Below are positions 34,022 through 43,228 of a stretch of 64,000 bases of DNA, piece by piece (position 1 is the first letter of the stretch; every line of letters starts with the position of its first letter). The DNA lies in assembly GCA_965249775.1 (NCBI GenBank), contig OZ252253.1, positions 1,364,001 to 1,428,000 on the forward strand, in the 5' to 3' direction. The notes beneath the pieces are model-generated. The model was not told the origin of the DNA. It worked only from the letters and a program-made list of their open reading frames with translations, and did not search any database. The position numbers and the translations under genes were made by a program. The DNA comes from UBA822 sp965249775. Lineage in GTDB: Bacteria > Gemmatimonadota > Gemmatimonadetes > Longimicrobiales > Gaopeijiaceae.

Positions 34022-34960
34022 TCAACGTCCGTCCCGGTGTGGCTCCAGGTCAAGGTAGGGCTCCACATGTACCAACGCATCCAAGATCCGCAGGTCCGAG
34101 TGAAGGAGCCCGGCCTTGACCAGATGCGCGATCTCGTGACCCGCCCGCACGGAGATCTCACCCTCCACCTCGACATGAATGTCGACCCACAGCGCCAAGC
34201 CGCTCTGCCGGACCCGAAGCAAGTCTATCCCATCGACGCCGGGCACGGATTCGGCGATCTCCCGGATGCGGTCTCGAACCTCCTCCGGAGCAGCCACGTC
34301 CAGCACTTCGCGGAGCGAGGCGCGGAACAGTCGAACGCCGTTGAACGTGATCACAGCGCAGGCGACCAGGGCTGCCCAATCGTCGGCGCTCTCGAAGCCC
34401 TCACCGGCCGTCAACGCCACGCTGATGCCGATGAACGCCGCGAGCGAGGTCAGCGCGTCGGAGCGGTGATGCCAGGCATCGGCGTTCAGGGACTTGCTTC
34501 CGATCTCCCGCCCCCGGGCCGACAACACGCGAAACATCACTTCCTTGGCGATCAGCACAACGACCAGGACCACCAGCGTGAAACTCTCCGGGATCTCCTG
34601 AGGGCTCCGGATCGCTTGGGCGGCACCGATTGCGATGCCCACGGCAGCCAGGAGAAGAACCGTGGAGACCACGAGCGAGGCCAGGGGCTCCGCCTTCCCC
34701 AGCCCATATGGATAGCGCTCCGATTGGGGCAGCGCGCTGACCCGCAGCCCACCCCAGACGAGAAGCCCGCTGAAGATGTCGAGCACCGACTCCACGCCGT
34801 CCGCGACAAGCGCGAAGGAGTTTCCAACGACCCCCGCTGCAATCTTGGTGGTCGCGAGAAACGCGCTCGTCACGACGCCGATCGCCGCTACGCGGGTTCC
34901 CTGTCGAACCGCCTCGTTGAGTTGTTCAGGCGTGCTGGAGCTACCACCTACGTGATTCAT
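34022..34960 (-). CDS. Cation diffusion facilitator (CDF) metal exporter
   Basis: A 312-residue inner-membrane transporter with six helices and a C-terminal cytoplasmic metal-sensing domain. Transport-site residues are visible in ALVADGVESVLD (D-x3-D-like) and in ADAWHHRSDALTS (H-x3-D). The C-terminal part has VDGIDLLRVRQSGLALWVDIHVEVEGEISVRAGHEI, typical of the CDF cytoplasmic fold. Zn, Fe or Mn are possible. The ATG at 34960 is chosen because upstream codons look non-coding; no clear ribosome-binding site is seen. It is a single gene, divergent from the ABC operon. Confidence 0.88.
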   Translation of the reverse strand: MNHVGGSSSTPEQLNEAVRQGTRVAAIGVVTSAFLATTKIAAGVVGNSFALVADGVESVLDIFSGLLVWGGLRVSALPQSERYPYGLGKAEPLASLVVSTVLLLAAVGIAIGAAQAIRSPQEIPESFTLVVLVVVLIAKEVMFRVLSARGREIGSKSLNADAWHHRSDALTSLAAFIGISVALTAGEGFESADDWAALVACAVITFNGVRLFRASLREVLDVAAPEEVRDRIREIAESVPGVDGIDLLRVRQSGLALWVDIHVEVEGEISVRAGHEIAHLVKAGLLHSDLRILDALVHVEPYLDLEPHRDGR

Positions 34961-35096
34961 ACATGGAAGGTGTAACGCCGGCGAAAAGGTGCCAACCGGT
35001 GAAGCACGGTAGAAGCACGGTGGGGGCCACGGTATGGACAACCTCGATGGGCCTTTTTAGAATCCTCCGCCGCGTTCATTCGTGTAAAGGGAAGGA

Positions 35097-36116
35097 ATGA
35101 TCTCCGTTGAGGGCGTAACCAAGCGATTCGGTGAGCTCGTCGCCGTGCAAGACCTCGACTTCGAGGTCAACATGGGTGAGGTCGTCGGATTTCTCGGGCC
35201 CAACGGAGCCGGCAAGACGACGACTATGCGGATGCTGACGGGTACGCTCGAGCCCGATGAGGGTCGCGTGCTCTACGACCATGTGCCGATCAGCCAGAAT
35301 CTCACGGCCGCCAAGGAGCGCCTGGGATATCTTCCGGAAACCAACCCTCTTTATGAGGAGATGCTGGTCGCGGAGTATCTGGAGTACGCCGCTCAGCTCC
35401 GTCAGCTCGCCCCTGATACGGCGCGCTCCGCCATCTCAGATGCGGTGGACGAGACGGGCATCGACGAGGTGTTCTTTCGCCCGGTTTCGGAGTTGTCGAA
35501 AGGTTATCGACAGCGGGTCGGGCTCGCGGCGGCAATCCTTCACCATCCCGAAATCTTGGTGCTCGATGAGCCCACGGAAGGGCTCGACCCCAACCAACGA
35601 GTCGACATCCGGAATCTGGTGAGCGAGCTGGGCAAGGAGCGAACGGTGTTGCTCAGCACCCACGTCCTCCAGGAGGTCGAGGCGACGTGCACCCGGTTGC
35701 TCATCATCAACCGCGGTTCGCTCGTAGCCAGCGGTACCGTGGCCGAACTTCTCTCTGCGGGTAAGGGCATGTCGCAGTATACGGTCGAGGCCGAAGGCGA
35801 CGGCGTGGCCGAGGCCCTGAGCCGGCTCCCCGGGGTGAACTCTCACACAGCGGAGCAAGTCGAGGGCCGCACCCGAGTGGGGCTTGCCGTGGCGGGGAGC
35901 GATGAGCTTCGGCCCGAGATTTTCCGCATGGCCAATGAACGCCAGTGGGTGCTCTGGGAGTTGCATCGAGGCCAGGCTTCGCTCGAGCAGCTCTTCCGCG
36001 AGCTAACGGCCGATGCAGTGGAAAGCGGAGAGCAAACGTCCGCCGAGACCGCAATCGAGGCCGAGACGGACGCGGCACCGGCTGTCTCCGAAGAGGACAC
36101 AGAGGCGGAATCGTGA
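35097..36116 (+). CDS. ABC transporter ATP-binding protein (GldA-like)
   Basis: A 339-residue ATPase. Walker A is GPNGAGKTT, the signature is LSKGYRQRVG, Walker B is EILVLDEPTEGLDP, and the H-loop is LLSTHVLQEVE. The C-terminal 100 residues include a regulatory domain and an acidic tail. It is the first gene of a coupled operon (GTGA overlap) with a GldF-GldG fusion and a DUF4340 protein. This ABC set occurs in many phyla without gliding; roles in surface-protein or envelope assembly are suspected. AAGGGAAGGA precedes the ATG. Confidence 0.92.
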   Translation: MISVEGVTKRFGELVAVQDLDFEVNMGEVVGFLGPNGAGKTTTMRMLTGTLEPDEGRVLYDHVPISQNLTAAKERLGYLPETNPLYEEMLVAEYLEYAAQLRQLAPDTARSAISDAVDETGIDEVFFRPVSELSKGYRQRVGLAAAILHHPEILVLDEPTEGLDPNQRVDIRNLVSELGKERTVLLSTHVLQEVEATCTRLLIINRGSLVASGTVAELLSAGKGMSQYTVEAEGDGVAEALSRLPGVNSHTAEQVEGRTRVGLAVAGSDELRPEIFRMANERQWVLWELHRGQASLEQLFRELTADAVESGEQTSAETAIEAETDAAPAVSEEDTEAES

Positions 36117-38362
36117 GGCGAATTCGGACCGTCGCGCGGCGAGAGGTAGCGAGCTTCTTCGATCACCCGACGGCCTACATCTTGGTGGTGGCGTTCCTGG
36201 GGTTAGGGCTCTTCCTCACGTTCCGGACGATTTACGCGGCCGGGATCGCCACCCTCCGGCCCTTCTTCGATCTGCTGCCGTGGCTCTTCGCGATCTTCGT
36301 CCCGGCGATGACGATGCGCTCGCTCGCCGAGGAGCGGCGAAGTGGCACGCTGGAATGGCTGCTCTCCCATCCGATTCGCGAGGCCGAAGTGGTTTTGGGC
36401 AAGTTCATTGCCAACTGGGTCCTAGTGCTCGTCGCCCTCGTCGGCACAGTCCCGACTGCCTTTGGCCTGCTCAAGGTATCCGAGGCGGATGGTGGGATCA
36501 TGATGGCCGAGTACATCGGTGCAGGGTTACTCGCCGCCCAGGCTGTCGCCATCGGCCTCTGGGCTTCGAGCCTGACGCGAAATCAGATCACAGCCTTCAT
36601 TCTGGCGGCCTCGGTCTCCTTCACGCTCGTGATCATCGGGACCCCCGTCGTGCTCGTCGGACTTCCGCCCGCGCTGGCCGCTGTCGTGTCGAATCTCTCC
36701 GTATTGGGACACTTCGAGAACGTGGCCCGCGGCGTGGTGGACCTGAGGGACGTGCTCTACTTCCTGTCGACGGCGGGGCTTTTCCTGTTCATGGCCGTCG
36801 GCATGATGAGTCGCGAGCGGCTGAGCACGGGACGGACCTCTTACCGGCGGCTCAAGACGGGCACCGCTGCACTGATCGGGGTGGTGGTGGTGCTCAACCT
36901 TCTCGGGGGGAATATCCGGGGTCGCCTCGACCTCACGCAGGAGGGCCTCTACACCCTCTCCGACGGAACCCGAGAGATCCTGGGGGAGCTCGACGACATC
37001 GTGACGCTGAAGCTGGTGATCTCGGATCAGCTGCCTGCCGAGCTCCAGCCGATCCTTCGCGACGTGGCGGACTTGGTCGCGGACCTCCGCCGGGCCGCGG
37101 GCGGACAACTCGTGGTCGAGGATCTGAATCCCAGCGACGATGAGGAGGTGGTGAGGGAGGCGCGCAACCTGGGCATCATGGAAAACGAGTTCAACGTCTT
37201 GCGGGACGACGAGTTCGAGGTGCGGCGTGGCTGGTTCGGATTGGCGCTTCTCTACGCCGATCAACGCGAAGTCATTCCGTTCATCAACCGTACCGATGAT
37301 CTCGAGTTCCGGCTCGTCTCGGCGATCGCCTCGATGACCACGGAACAACGTCCAGGCGTGGCGTTCCTCACCGGTTTCGGCTCTCAGGGATCCGGGACGT
37401 TCCCCTCGTTTACGCGGGCAGTGTCAGAACGGTACGACCTCCAAACGATCGACCTCACGGTAGACACAGTGCCCGATCTGAGTCGCGACGCGTTGGATAT
37501 CGTGGTGGTTGCCGGTCCCCAGCAGCCTCTCGGTGCACCCGCAGTGGAAGCCATCGGATCCTTCATCGACGCTGGAGGATCCGCGCTCTTTTTGATCGAT
37601 AAGCACCAGGTATCCCCCGAGTCACCCATGTTGTACCCCGTGTTTACGGGTTTGGAGGGGTTCCTCCAGGAAAAGGGAATCGGGACCGACGCCGGTGTGG
37701 TCCTGGACCACGGCTCCAACTCGAAGATCGAGATGGGGCAGCAGTCGTTCTTCAGAGTCGTGCGCCCCTACCCCCTGTGGCCCATAGCCGTGAAGGGGGA
37801 CACGCACACGACGACCCGCGACTTGAGCAACTTGAGCCTCGGGTGGGTGACGGTTCTCACGGTCACGGACAGCGCCGTTCAGAGGCTATGGGTGACCACC
37901 GAGCTCGGCGCCATCCAGGCCGCGGGCGGAATCTACATGCCCGATGCGCTTCTGGAGCCTAATCCGGACGATTTCGAAACGCTGACGATTGCCGTCGCTG
38001 TGGATCCGGCGGCGGCCGAGGATGGCGAGTCTCCAGGGCGAGATGAGTCGGCGAGTGAGGGGCGGATCATCGTCATAGGCGACGTGGACTTCCTTCAGGA
38101 GAACTTCGTCCAGGCCAATCCCCAGAATCTGGTGTTCACCCTGAACGCCGTCGATTGGCTGGCCCAAGACGAGGCCCTGATCGGGATTCGCTCCAAGCTT
38201 CGGACACCACCTGTCATGGCGTTCACGTCTGAGTTCCAGAGAGCGGCGCTCAAGTGGGGCAACCTGGTCGGCGTGCCCCTGCTCTTCGTCCTGCTGGGCC
38301 TGGTCCGTGTAACCGGACGGCGCAGGCGGACGGAAGCGCGCTGGAAGGAAGTCGAGGCGTGA
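36113..38362 (+). CDS. ABC-2 permease fused to GldG-type auxiliary protein
   Basis: A 749-residue membrane protein starting at a GTG that overlaps the ATPase stop. Residues 1-235 are an ABC-2 permease with six helices (VARREVASFFDHPTAYIL, MRSLAEERRSGTLEWLLSHPI). Residues 240-720 match the GldG/auxiliary family: a TM at about 245-265, LDLTQEGLYTLSDGTREIL, an IFT52-like periplasmic domain with RPGVAFLTGFGSQG and IDAGGSALFLIDKH, IIVIGDVDFLQEN, and a last TM (VGVPLLFVLLGLVRV). GldF and GldG are separate in Bacteroidota; here they are one polypeptide. Confidence 0.88.
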   Translation: MRRIRTVARREVASFFDHPTAYILVVAFLGLGLFLTFRTIYAAGIATLRPFFDLLPWLFAIFVPAMTMRSLAEERRSGTLEWLLSHPIREAEVVLGKFIANWVLVLVALVGTVPTAFGLLKVSEADGGIMMAEYIGAGLLAAQAVAIGLWASSLTRNQITAFILAASVSFTLVIIGTPVVLVGLPPALAAVVSNLSVLGHFENVARGVVDLRDVLYFLSTAGLFLFMAVGMMSRERLSTGRTSYRRLKTGTAALIGVVVVLNLLGGNIRGRLDLTQEGLYTLSDGTREILGELDDIVTLKLVISDQLPAELQPILRDVADLVADLRRAAGGQLVVEDLNPSDDEEVVREARNLGIMENEFNVLRDDEFEVRRGWFGLALLYADQREVIPFINRTDDLEFRLVSAIASMTTEQRPGVAFLTGFGSQGSGTFPSFTRAVSERYDLQTIDLTVDTVPDLSRDALDIVVVAGPQQPLGAPAVEAIGSFIDAGGSALFLIDKHQVSPESPMLYPVFTGLEGFLQEKGIGTDAGVVLDHGSNSKIEMGQQSFFRVVRPYPLWPIAVKGDTHTTTRDLSNLSLGWVTVLTVTDSAVQRLWVTTELGAIQAAGGIYMPDALLEPNPDDFETLTIAVAVDPAAAEDGESPGRDESASEGRIIVIGDVDFLQENFVQANPQNLVFTLNAVDWLAQDEALIGIRSKLRTPPVMAFTSEFQRAALKWGNLVGVPLLFVLLGLVRVTGRRRRTEARWKEVEA

Positions 38363-39279
38363 GCGACCAGACGCTGAAGAGAATCTTCGGAGCGCTCGCC
38401 ATTCTGGTCATGTTGTGGGTCGGCTCCGTCCTCCTCTCGGGGAGGGGTGGGGAGGGGCCGACGACCGATGGCGGTATCACCTCGTTCTTCGAGGGCCTGG
38501 ACGCGACGACCGTTGATGCGGTTCGCATTGCGGGTCCGGACCAGACCGCGGCGCTCCAGCGGAGCGGCGACGCTTGGACCGTCAACGGGAATCTTGCGGA
38601 CTCGAGGAACGTGACACGGTTCTGGGACGCCGTTGCGGGGGCCGAGGTGGGGGGAGTCGTAGCCAACAACCCCAACAACCACGAGCGCATGGGGCTGTCC
38701 ACGGACAGCGCCTGGACGGTGGACTTCACCCTCGCCGACGGTGGCATGACATCCATGCTCGTAGGAAAGGGCGGGCCGATTCATCCGAGCGGATATGTGC
38801 GGCTGCCCGATCAGGATGCGGTTGTGGTCGTGTCCGGAGACTTCAGGCCGGCCGTGAACCTGACCATCTCGCAGTGGCGGGACAAGACGATCTTGCGGGT
38901 CGACACCGCCGCCGTTGCCCGAGTCGTGCTGGAGACCAACGAGGGGATCCACGTGGCCGAGCGGGCCGACAGCACATGGTCGGTCGATGGCGAGCCTGCT
39001 GACGCCAACACGATGCGTGCGATCCTGGACGAGCTCGCGGACCTGAGGGCCTTGGGGTTCGTGGAAGATGGCGAAGCATTCGAAGAGAATCCCAGGCGGG
39101 TCATCGCGCTCGGGGCGGGAGCCGACACATTGGGGATCGTGGTGATCACCGGGGAAACCGGCAACCCTCACGCGCGCACACCGGGAAGCACCACGGTGTT
39201 CGAGCTTCCGACCTTCCGGGCCGATCGCATCACGCCGGACATCGAGGCCCTCCGGGTGGAGGACCCCGGCGGAGCCTGA
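38359..39279 (+). CDS. DUF4340 domain protein
   Basis: A 306-residue protein beginning at a GTG overlapping the previous stop (GTGA). An N-terminal helix (RIFGALAILVMLWVGSVLL) anchors it, and the rest is periplasmic with the DUF4340 pattern of repeated W-x-V-N/D-G elements (GDAWTVNGNLADSRNV, DSTWSVDGEPADANTM). DUF4340 genes often follow ABC-GldG genes, so it is likely a periplasmic partner of that transporter. Function unknown. Confidence 0.82.
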   Translation: MSDQTLKRIFGALAILVMLWVGSVLLSGRGGEGPTTDGGITSFFEGLDATTVDAVRIAGPDQTAALQRSGDAWTVNGNLADSRNVTRFWDAVAGAEVGGVVANNPNNHERMGLSTDSAWTVDFTLADGGMTSMLVGKGGPIHPSGYVRLPDQDAVVVVSGDFRPAVNLTISQWRDKTILRVDTAAVARVVLETNEGIHVAERADSTWSVDGEPADANTMRAILDELADLRALGFVEDGEAFEENPRRVIALGAGADTLGIVVITGETGNPHARTPGSTTVFELPTFRADRITPDIEALRVEDPGGA

Positions 39280-39461
39280 GGCTCGGAGTGGACCCGCTGT
39301 ACTTCTCGAGCGGTCTTGCGTGGGCGGGACCCGCTCCGCTCCACCCGGGTATTGCGAAGACGACCGGCGGCGTAGCCGCTCAACGGGCGGCATGGCCGCT
39401 CGACGGCGGCCTCGGGTCCAGCACCAGTGCCGCCCACTTCAAGGTTCGTAGGAGAATGCTC

Positions 39462-41411
39462 GTGTTAGGCTTCGTTAGACTTCGAGCGACACTGACCCTG
39501 CCCGCCGCTGCGTCCGCCGTCCTGGCCACGGCGTCCACGGTCCTGGCCGTGACGTCCGCCGTTCTGGCCGTGACGCCCACCGTTCTGGCCGCGGCTCCAG
39601 CCCTTGCCGCTCAGGACCGAGACGCGTCCAATCCGGACTCCGTGGCGCTTCATGAGGAAGCCAAGGAGGTCCAGGCACGCTTCGAGCGCTTTCGAGAAGA
39701 ACGCATCCCCCCTGAGCTCGGGGGATTCGGGCGTGGGTGCGACGAGATCGTTGGCCGGTTTTGCCTCCGCTTCGAGAGCGGCGAAGACGAGAGCGAGTGG
39801 ACTGTACCCGAAGAGCCTGTCGAGTTCGGCATGGCGCGAGTGCAGGTCCTTCGGGAGTTGGCCGACATCCACGCCCAGATCCCTCGAGATTCGTGGATTC
39901 TGGGCCAGCGTGTCTTCTACATGGGGGAGGTCGGTAATTGGCAGGGCGCGGAGAATCTCCTGACCGATAGGTGCGGCGGTGGGAACTGGTGGTGCACCTC
40001 GCTGCTGGGGTTCGTCAGGCACGCGCAGGGAGATTGGAACATGGCCGCCGACCTGTTCGCCTTGGCCGTCAACCAGATACCCGAGGGCGAAGACTTCCTC
40101 TCCCTCGGGCTTCTCCTGGATCCCGACGCCTATGACGTCTATGAGAACGCATCCGACCAGGCTGCAGCCGAGGAGCGGCTTTGGCTCCTTTCCGACCCGC
40201 TCTATCTGGTGGACGGAAACGACCGGATGACCGAGCAGTACGCCCGGGCGGTTCTCATCCGCATGCGGCGTGAGGCCGTGAACCCGTATGGCGTCGAGTG
40301 GGGCGACGACATCGAGGAGCTCACCCTCCGCTATGGCGCCGAAGGGGCGTGGGAGCGCAGGCGGGCCCTACCGAACGGCACGCTCCAAGACACTCGCAGT
40401 ATTGTGGGCCGGCATCACCCGAAGAGTCAGGAGTTCCTTCCGCCGGACTTGGCTCTCGACGATCCGGCACTGGTGGCGCCCGGTGATTGGACCCTGGAGC
40501 AGCGTCGCCCGTGGACCGGATACGCACCTCCTTATGCGCCGGATCTCAACGCCCTGGAGACCCAGGTTGCTCGCTTCCGGCGGGGGGACTCGCTGCTCGT
40601 AGCTGGGGCCTTCGCGCCCGAGGAAGAGGATGCGTTTACGGACAGCCGGCGGGAGACGATGAACCCGCGCATCGTCGATCTGCGCGCGCAACGGGACGTC
40701 GACCGGGCCGACCAACAGGCCCGCCTCAATCCATTCGGCACGATCCCCGAGGAGCCCCAGCCGTTCATCGTCGAGGAACCACAGCCGGAAGGGCCCGTCC
40801 AATCCGCCCTCTTCCTGATCGACACCGAGAGTGGCGCCAGGCACGAAATCCACGGGGAGGGTCCGCGCGGCGCGTTCCGGCTCCAGGTGCCGAACGGACG
40901 CTACGTGGTCGGTATCGAGGCCTTTAGCCCCGACGCGAAGGAAGCCTGGCGGGACCGCCACGGACTGTGGCAGGATCCGATCGTCCCCGGTCTGGCAGCG
41001 GTTTCGGATCTACTGATCCTGTCGGGTGGCGGAGAGATCCCGACCTCCCTCGACGAAGCGCTACCAACCGCGCTCCCTGCGGTTCGCATCCAGGTCGGCC
41101 AGCCGTTCAAGGTGGCCTGGGAGCTATACGGACTCCAGATCGGCGAGTCGGCGAACGTGCGGATCGGCGTGGACCAGGGCGGTCCAGGCTTCTTTCGGCG
41201 AATAGGCCAGTTCCTGCGCGTGCTCCAGCCTGATTCCCCCGTGGTGCTGTCGTTCGCGGACGCCGCGCCCGACCGCTTGGGTACGGTCTTTCGTGCGGTT
41301 CAGCTCAACCTTCCCGACCTGGAGCCGGGAGAGTACGTACTGACTGTGGAAATCGAGCTTCCCGGCCGTGAGCCCATGACAGTCGATCGACCGATCGTCA
41401 TCGTGCCGTAA
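39462..41411 (+). CDS. Large exported protein with a repetitive signal sequence (hypothetical)
   Basis: A 649-residue exported protein if it starts at the GTG at 39462 (GGAG 7 nt upstream); an ATG two codons earlier is too close to that site. The signal region contains four 7-residue repeats of the type (A/T)S(A/T)VLA(V/T), encoded by 21-bp DNA repeats (39510-39593). The mature part has helical, TPR-like stretches up to residue 250 (WILGQRVFYMGEVGNWQGAENLL, HAQGDWNMAADLFALAVNQIP), a proline-rich region (PEEPQPFIVEEPQPEGP) and beta-rich C-terminal domains (RLQVPNGRYVVGIEAF, LEPGEYVLTVEIELPG). Four cysteines near the N-terminus may pair. No family is recognised. It follows the ABC/DUF4340 operon by 180 bp. 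Confidence 0.7.
   Translation: MLGFVRLRATLTLPAAASAVLATASTVLAVTSAVLAVTPTVLAAAPALAAQDRDASNPDSVALHEEAKEVQARFERFREERIPPELGGFGRGCDEIVGRFCLRFESGEDESEWTVPEEPVEFGMARVQVLRELADIHAQIPRDSWILGQRVFYMGEVGNWQGAENLLTDRCGGGNWWCTSLLGFVRHAQGDWNMAADLFALAVNQIPEGEDFLSLGLLLDPDAYDVYENASDQAAAEERLWLLSDPLYLVDGNDRMTEQYARAVLIRMRREAVNPYGVEWGDDIEELTLRYGAEGAWERRRALPNGTLQDTRSIVGRHHPKSQEFLPPDLALDDPALVAPGDWTLEQRRPWTGYAPPYAPDLNALETQVARFRRGDSLLVAGAFAPEEEDAFTDSRRETMNPRIVDLRAQRDVDRADQQARLNPFGTIPEEPQPFIVEEPQPEGPVQSALFLIDTESGARHEIHGEGPRGAFRLQVPNGRYVVGIEAFSPDAKEAWRDRHGLWQDPIVPGLAAVSDLLILSGGGEIPTSLDEALPTALPAVRIQVGQPFKVAWELYGLQIGESANVRIGVDQGGPGFFRRIGQFLRVLQPDSPVVLSFADAAPDRLGTVFRAVQLNLPDLEPGEYVLTVEIELPGREPMTVDRPIVIVP
39510..39593 (+). 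repeat. Four 21-bp coding repeats in a signal peptide
   Basis: Four in-frame copies of a 21-bp unit (GCGTCCGCCGTCCTGGCC plus one codon), differing at a few bases. They encode the hydrophobic core of the signal peptide of the downstream protein. Copy number could change by slippage without a frameshift. Confidence 0.75.
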
Positions 41412-41434
41412 AGTCCTCAGCGTGCGGTCACCTA

Positions 41435-42575
41435 GTGTAGTGTCGCTAAATTATCTTGCATGATATAAGGCTACGTGGTATTGTATGACATGCCACTACC
41501 CATACGTGTTATGCCACTGCGCCGCGGGGACCGCGCGCGCCTCGAATCGCTGGTCCGATCCCGCACGACCCCCCAACGCGTGGTCGAGCGCGCCCGCATT
41601 GTGCTCGGGTCCGCTGCGGGGGACTCGGGCTCGACTATTTGTGGTGATGTCGGCGTCTCGCGCCCGACCGTCACACTCTGGTTGGATCGGTATGAGGCTG
41701 GCGGGCTTGCGGCCCTCCGGGCCGACCGCCCGCGGTCGGGACGCCCGAAACGTATTACCCTGGCCGAGGAAGAAGCCATCGTGCACCGCACGACACAAAC
41801 GACGCCGCCCACGGGCCGCGGCACCCATTGGAGTACGCGGCTGATGGCCGAAGTGACCGGCTTGCATCACTCCACGATTGCGCGCATCTGGAAGGCCCAT
41901 GGGTTGCGCCCCCATCGGGTCCGGTCGTTCAAGTTGTCCACCGACCCCGCCTTCGTAGAAAAACTCCGGGATGTCGTCGGGTTGTACCTGCAGCCGCCTG
42001 AGCGGGCGATCGTCTTCTCCTTTGATGAGAAGAGCCAGATCCAGGCCCTGGATCGCACCCAGCCAGGCCTGCCGCTGAAGCGCGGGCGCGCCGGCACCTT
42101 CACCCACGATTACAAGCGCCATGGCACGACCACGCTATTTGCGGCCCTCGATGTGGCCACCGGCCACGTCATTCAGGAGTGCATGCCGAAGCATCGCCAT
42201 CAGGAGTTTCTCAAGTTCATGAACACGGTCGTGCGCACGACGGCCAAGGATCTCGACATCCACGTCATCCTCGACAACTACGCCACGCACAAACATCCCA
42301 AGGTGAAACAGTGGCTCCAACGTCATCGGCGAGTCCATTTCCATTTCACGCCCACCTCGGCCTCGTGGCTCAATCTTGTCGAACGCTTCTTCAGCGAACT
42401 CACCGAGCGACAACTGCGGCGGCTCGCCGTTACCAGCGTGGACGAGTTGATCCAAGCCATCACCGACTACATCGAGTGCCGCAACGAAAACCCCACACCT
42501 TTCACATGGACAGCCACCGTCCGCCAGATCCTCAAGAAGGTCAACAAAGCCAATGAGACTTTGGCGACACTACAC
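41435..42575 (+). mobile_element. IS630-family insertion sequence, complete
   Basis: Terminal inverted repeats GTGTAGTGTCGCTAAA (left) and GTGTAGTGTCGCCAAA (right, minus strand) bound a 1141-bp element. It is flanked by the TA duplication expected for this family (41433-41434 and 42576-42577). It holds one intact transposase gene and sits between the large exported-protein gene and a GNAT gene, apparently disrupting neither. Confidence 0.93.
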
Positions 42576-42578
42576 TAG
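41475..42578 (+). CDS. IS630-family transposase
   Basis: A 367-residue DDE transposase if begun at the GTG at 41475; ATGs at 41490 and 41511 are alternatives. The N-terminal helix-turn-helix region is around RTTPQRVVERARIVL and GVSRPTVTLWLDRYEAGG. The catalytic residues are D in FSFDEKSQIQ, D in HVILDNYATHKHP and E in SASWLNLVERFFSELTER. The stop codon TAG is completed by the flanking TA target duplication plus one host base, so the element does not carry its own complete stop codon. Confidence 0.95.
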   Translation: MVLYDMPLPIRVMPLRRGDRARLESLVRSRTTPQRVVERARIVLGSAAGDSGSTICGDVGVSRPTVTLWLDRYEAGGLAALRADRPRSGRPKRITLAEEEAIVHRTTQTTPPTGRGTHWSTRLMAEVTGLHHSTIARIWKAHGLRPHRVRSFKLSTDPAFVEKLRDVVGLYLQPPERAIVFSFDEKSQIQALDRTQPGLPLKRGRAGTFTHDYKRHGTTTLFAALDVATGHVIQECMPKHRHQEFLKFMNTVVRTTAKDLDIHVILDNYATHKHPKVKQWLQRHRRVHFHFTPTSASWLNLVERFFSELTERQLRRLAVTSVDELIQAITDYIECRNENPTPFTWTATVRQILKKVNKANETLATLH

Positions 42579-42625
42579 CATCAAAATTCGGGCGGCACGT
42601 GCGGAAATCGTGGAGCAGCCGGCGT

Positions 42626-43099
42626 CTAGGCCCTCTCTATCGCCATAAGAATGGCCGTGCCCTCGGCGCATCCCCCACACGCCTCCGAGGCCGGCCGTTC
42701 CGACTCCGCCGCAAAACCCTCGGCCTCGTAGATCGATCGCGCCCGATCGTTGAAGTCATACACGTCCAGCCAGAGTCGGCGGGCGCCCATTTCTCCAAAA
42801 ACGACCTCTTTAACGAGGCGCACGGCCCGGGTGCCATAGCCCCTGCCCTTCTCCGATATGGCAATACGCCTGAGCTCGATGACCTCCGTCTCCAGGCCCC
42901 TCAGGATGACGAAGCCGACAGGTGCGTGTTGCTCGACGTCTTCGACGATCCAGTGAGCGACACTGGGATCGGCGATCCCCGCCTGGTGTTCTTCAATCGG
43001 CCAGGCGTGAATGAAGGGCGCCGTGTCGGAGTCGGCCTCCAGGTGGAGCACGAAATCGATATCCGTTTGGAGCGTCGGGCGTAGCTGAACGGAGTTCAT
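42626..43099 (-). CDS. GNAT-family N-acetyltransferase
   Basis: A 157-residue acetyl-CoA-dependent acetyltransferase. Motif C/D (VGFVILRGL), ELRRIAISEKGRGYGTRAVRL (the Q/R-x2-G-x-G/A acetyl-CoA loop) and the C-terminal YDFNDRARSIYEAEGF are all present. The acceptor is unknown. Its ATG overlaps the stop of a short upstream frame (43096-43215) as ATGA, and it follows the coiled-coil gene on the same strand. Confidence 0.88.
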   Translation of the reverse strand: MNSVQLRPTLQTDIDFVLHLEADSDTAPFIHAWPIEEHQAGIADPSVAHWIVEDVEQHAPVGFVILRGLETEVIELRRIAISEKGRGYGTRAVRLVKEVVFGEMGARRLWLDVYDFNDRARSIYEAEGFAAESERPASEACGGCAEGTAILMAIERA

Positions 43100-43215
43100 C
43101 GCTTGGCGCCACCGTCGGACCTACCCGTGTGGCCCGCCTCCTGGAACAGTCCCGCCTCTTCAATAATCTCCTCGCCGATTCTCACCACCTCCTGAACAAG
43201 TGCGTCGAAGTCCTC
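43096..43215 (-). other. Short open frame coupled to GNAT (uncertain)
   Basis: Reads EDFDALVQEVVRIGEEIIEE then about 19 more residues, ending in a TGA that overlaps the GNAT start as ATGA. The amphipathic acidic pattern and the coupling look gene-like. However, no ATG opens the frame between this point and the end of the coiled-coil gene, and the only GTG codons have no ribosome-binding site. Confidence 0.25.
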
Positions 43216-43228
43216 CCGGCGACTTCCC

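Noticed and set aside
38095..39393. 432-codon minus-strand frame over the DUF4340 gene
   Set aside because: Shadow of two genes in a coupled operon; no motif or ribosome-binding site.
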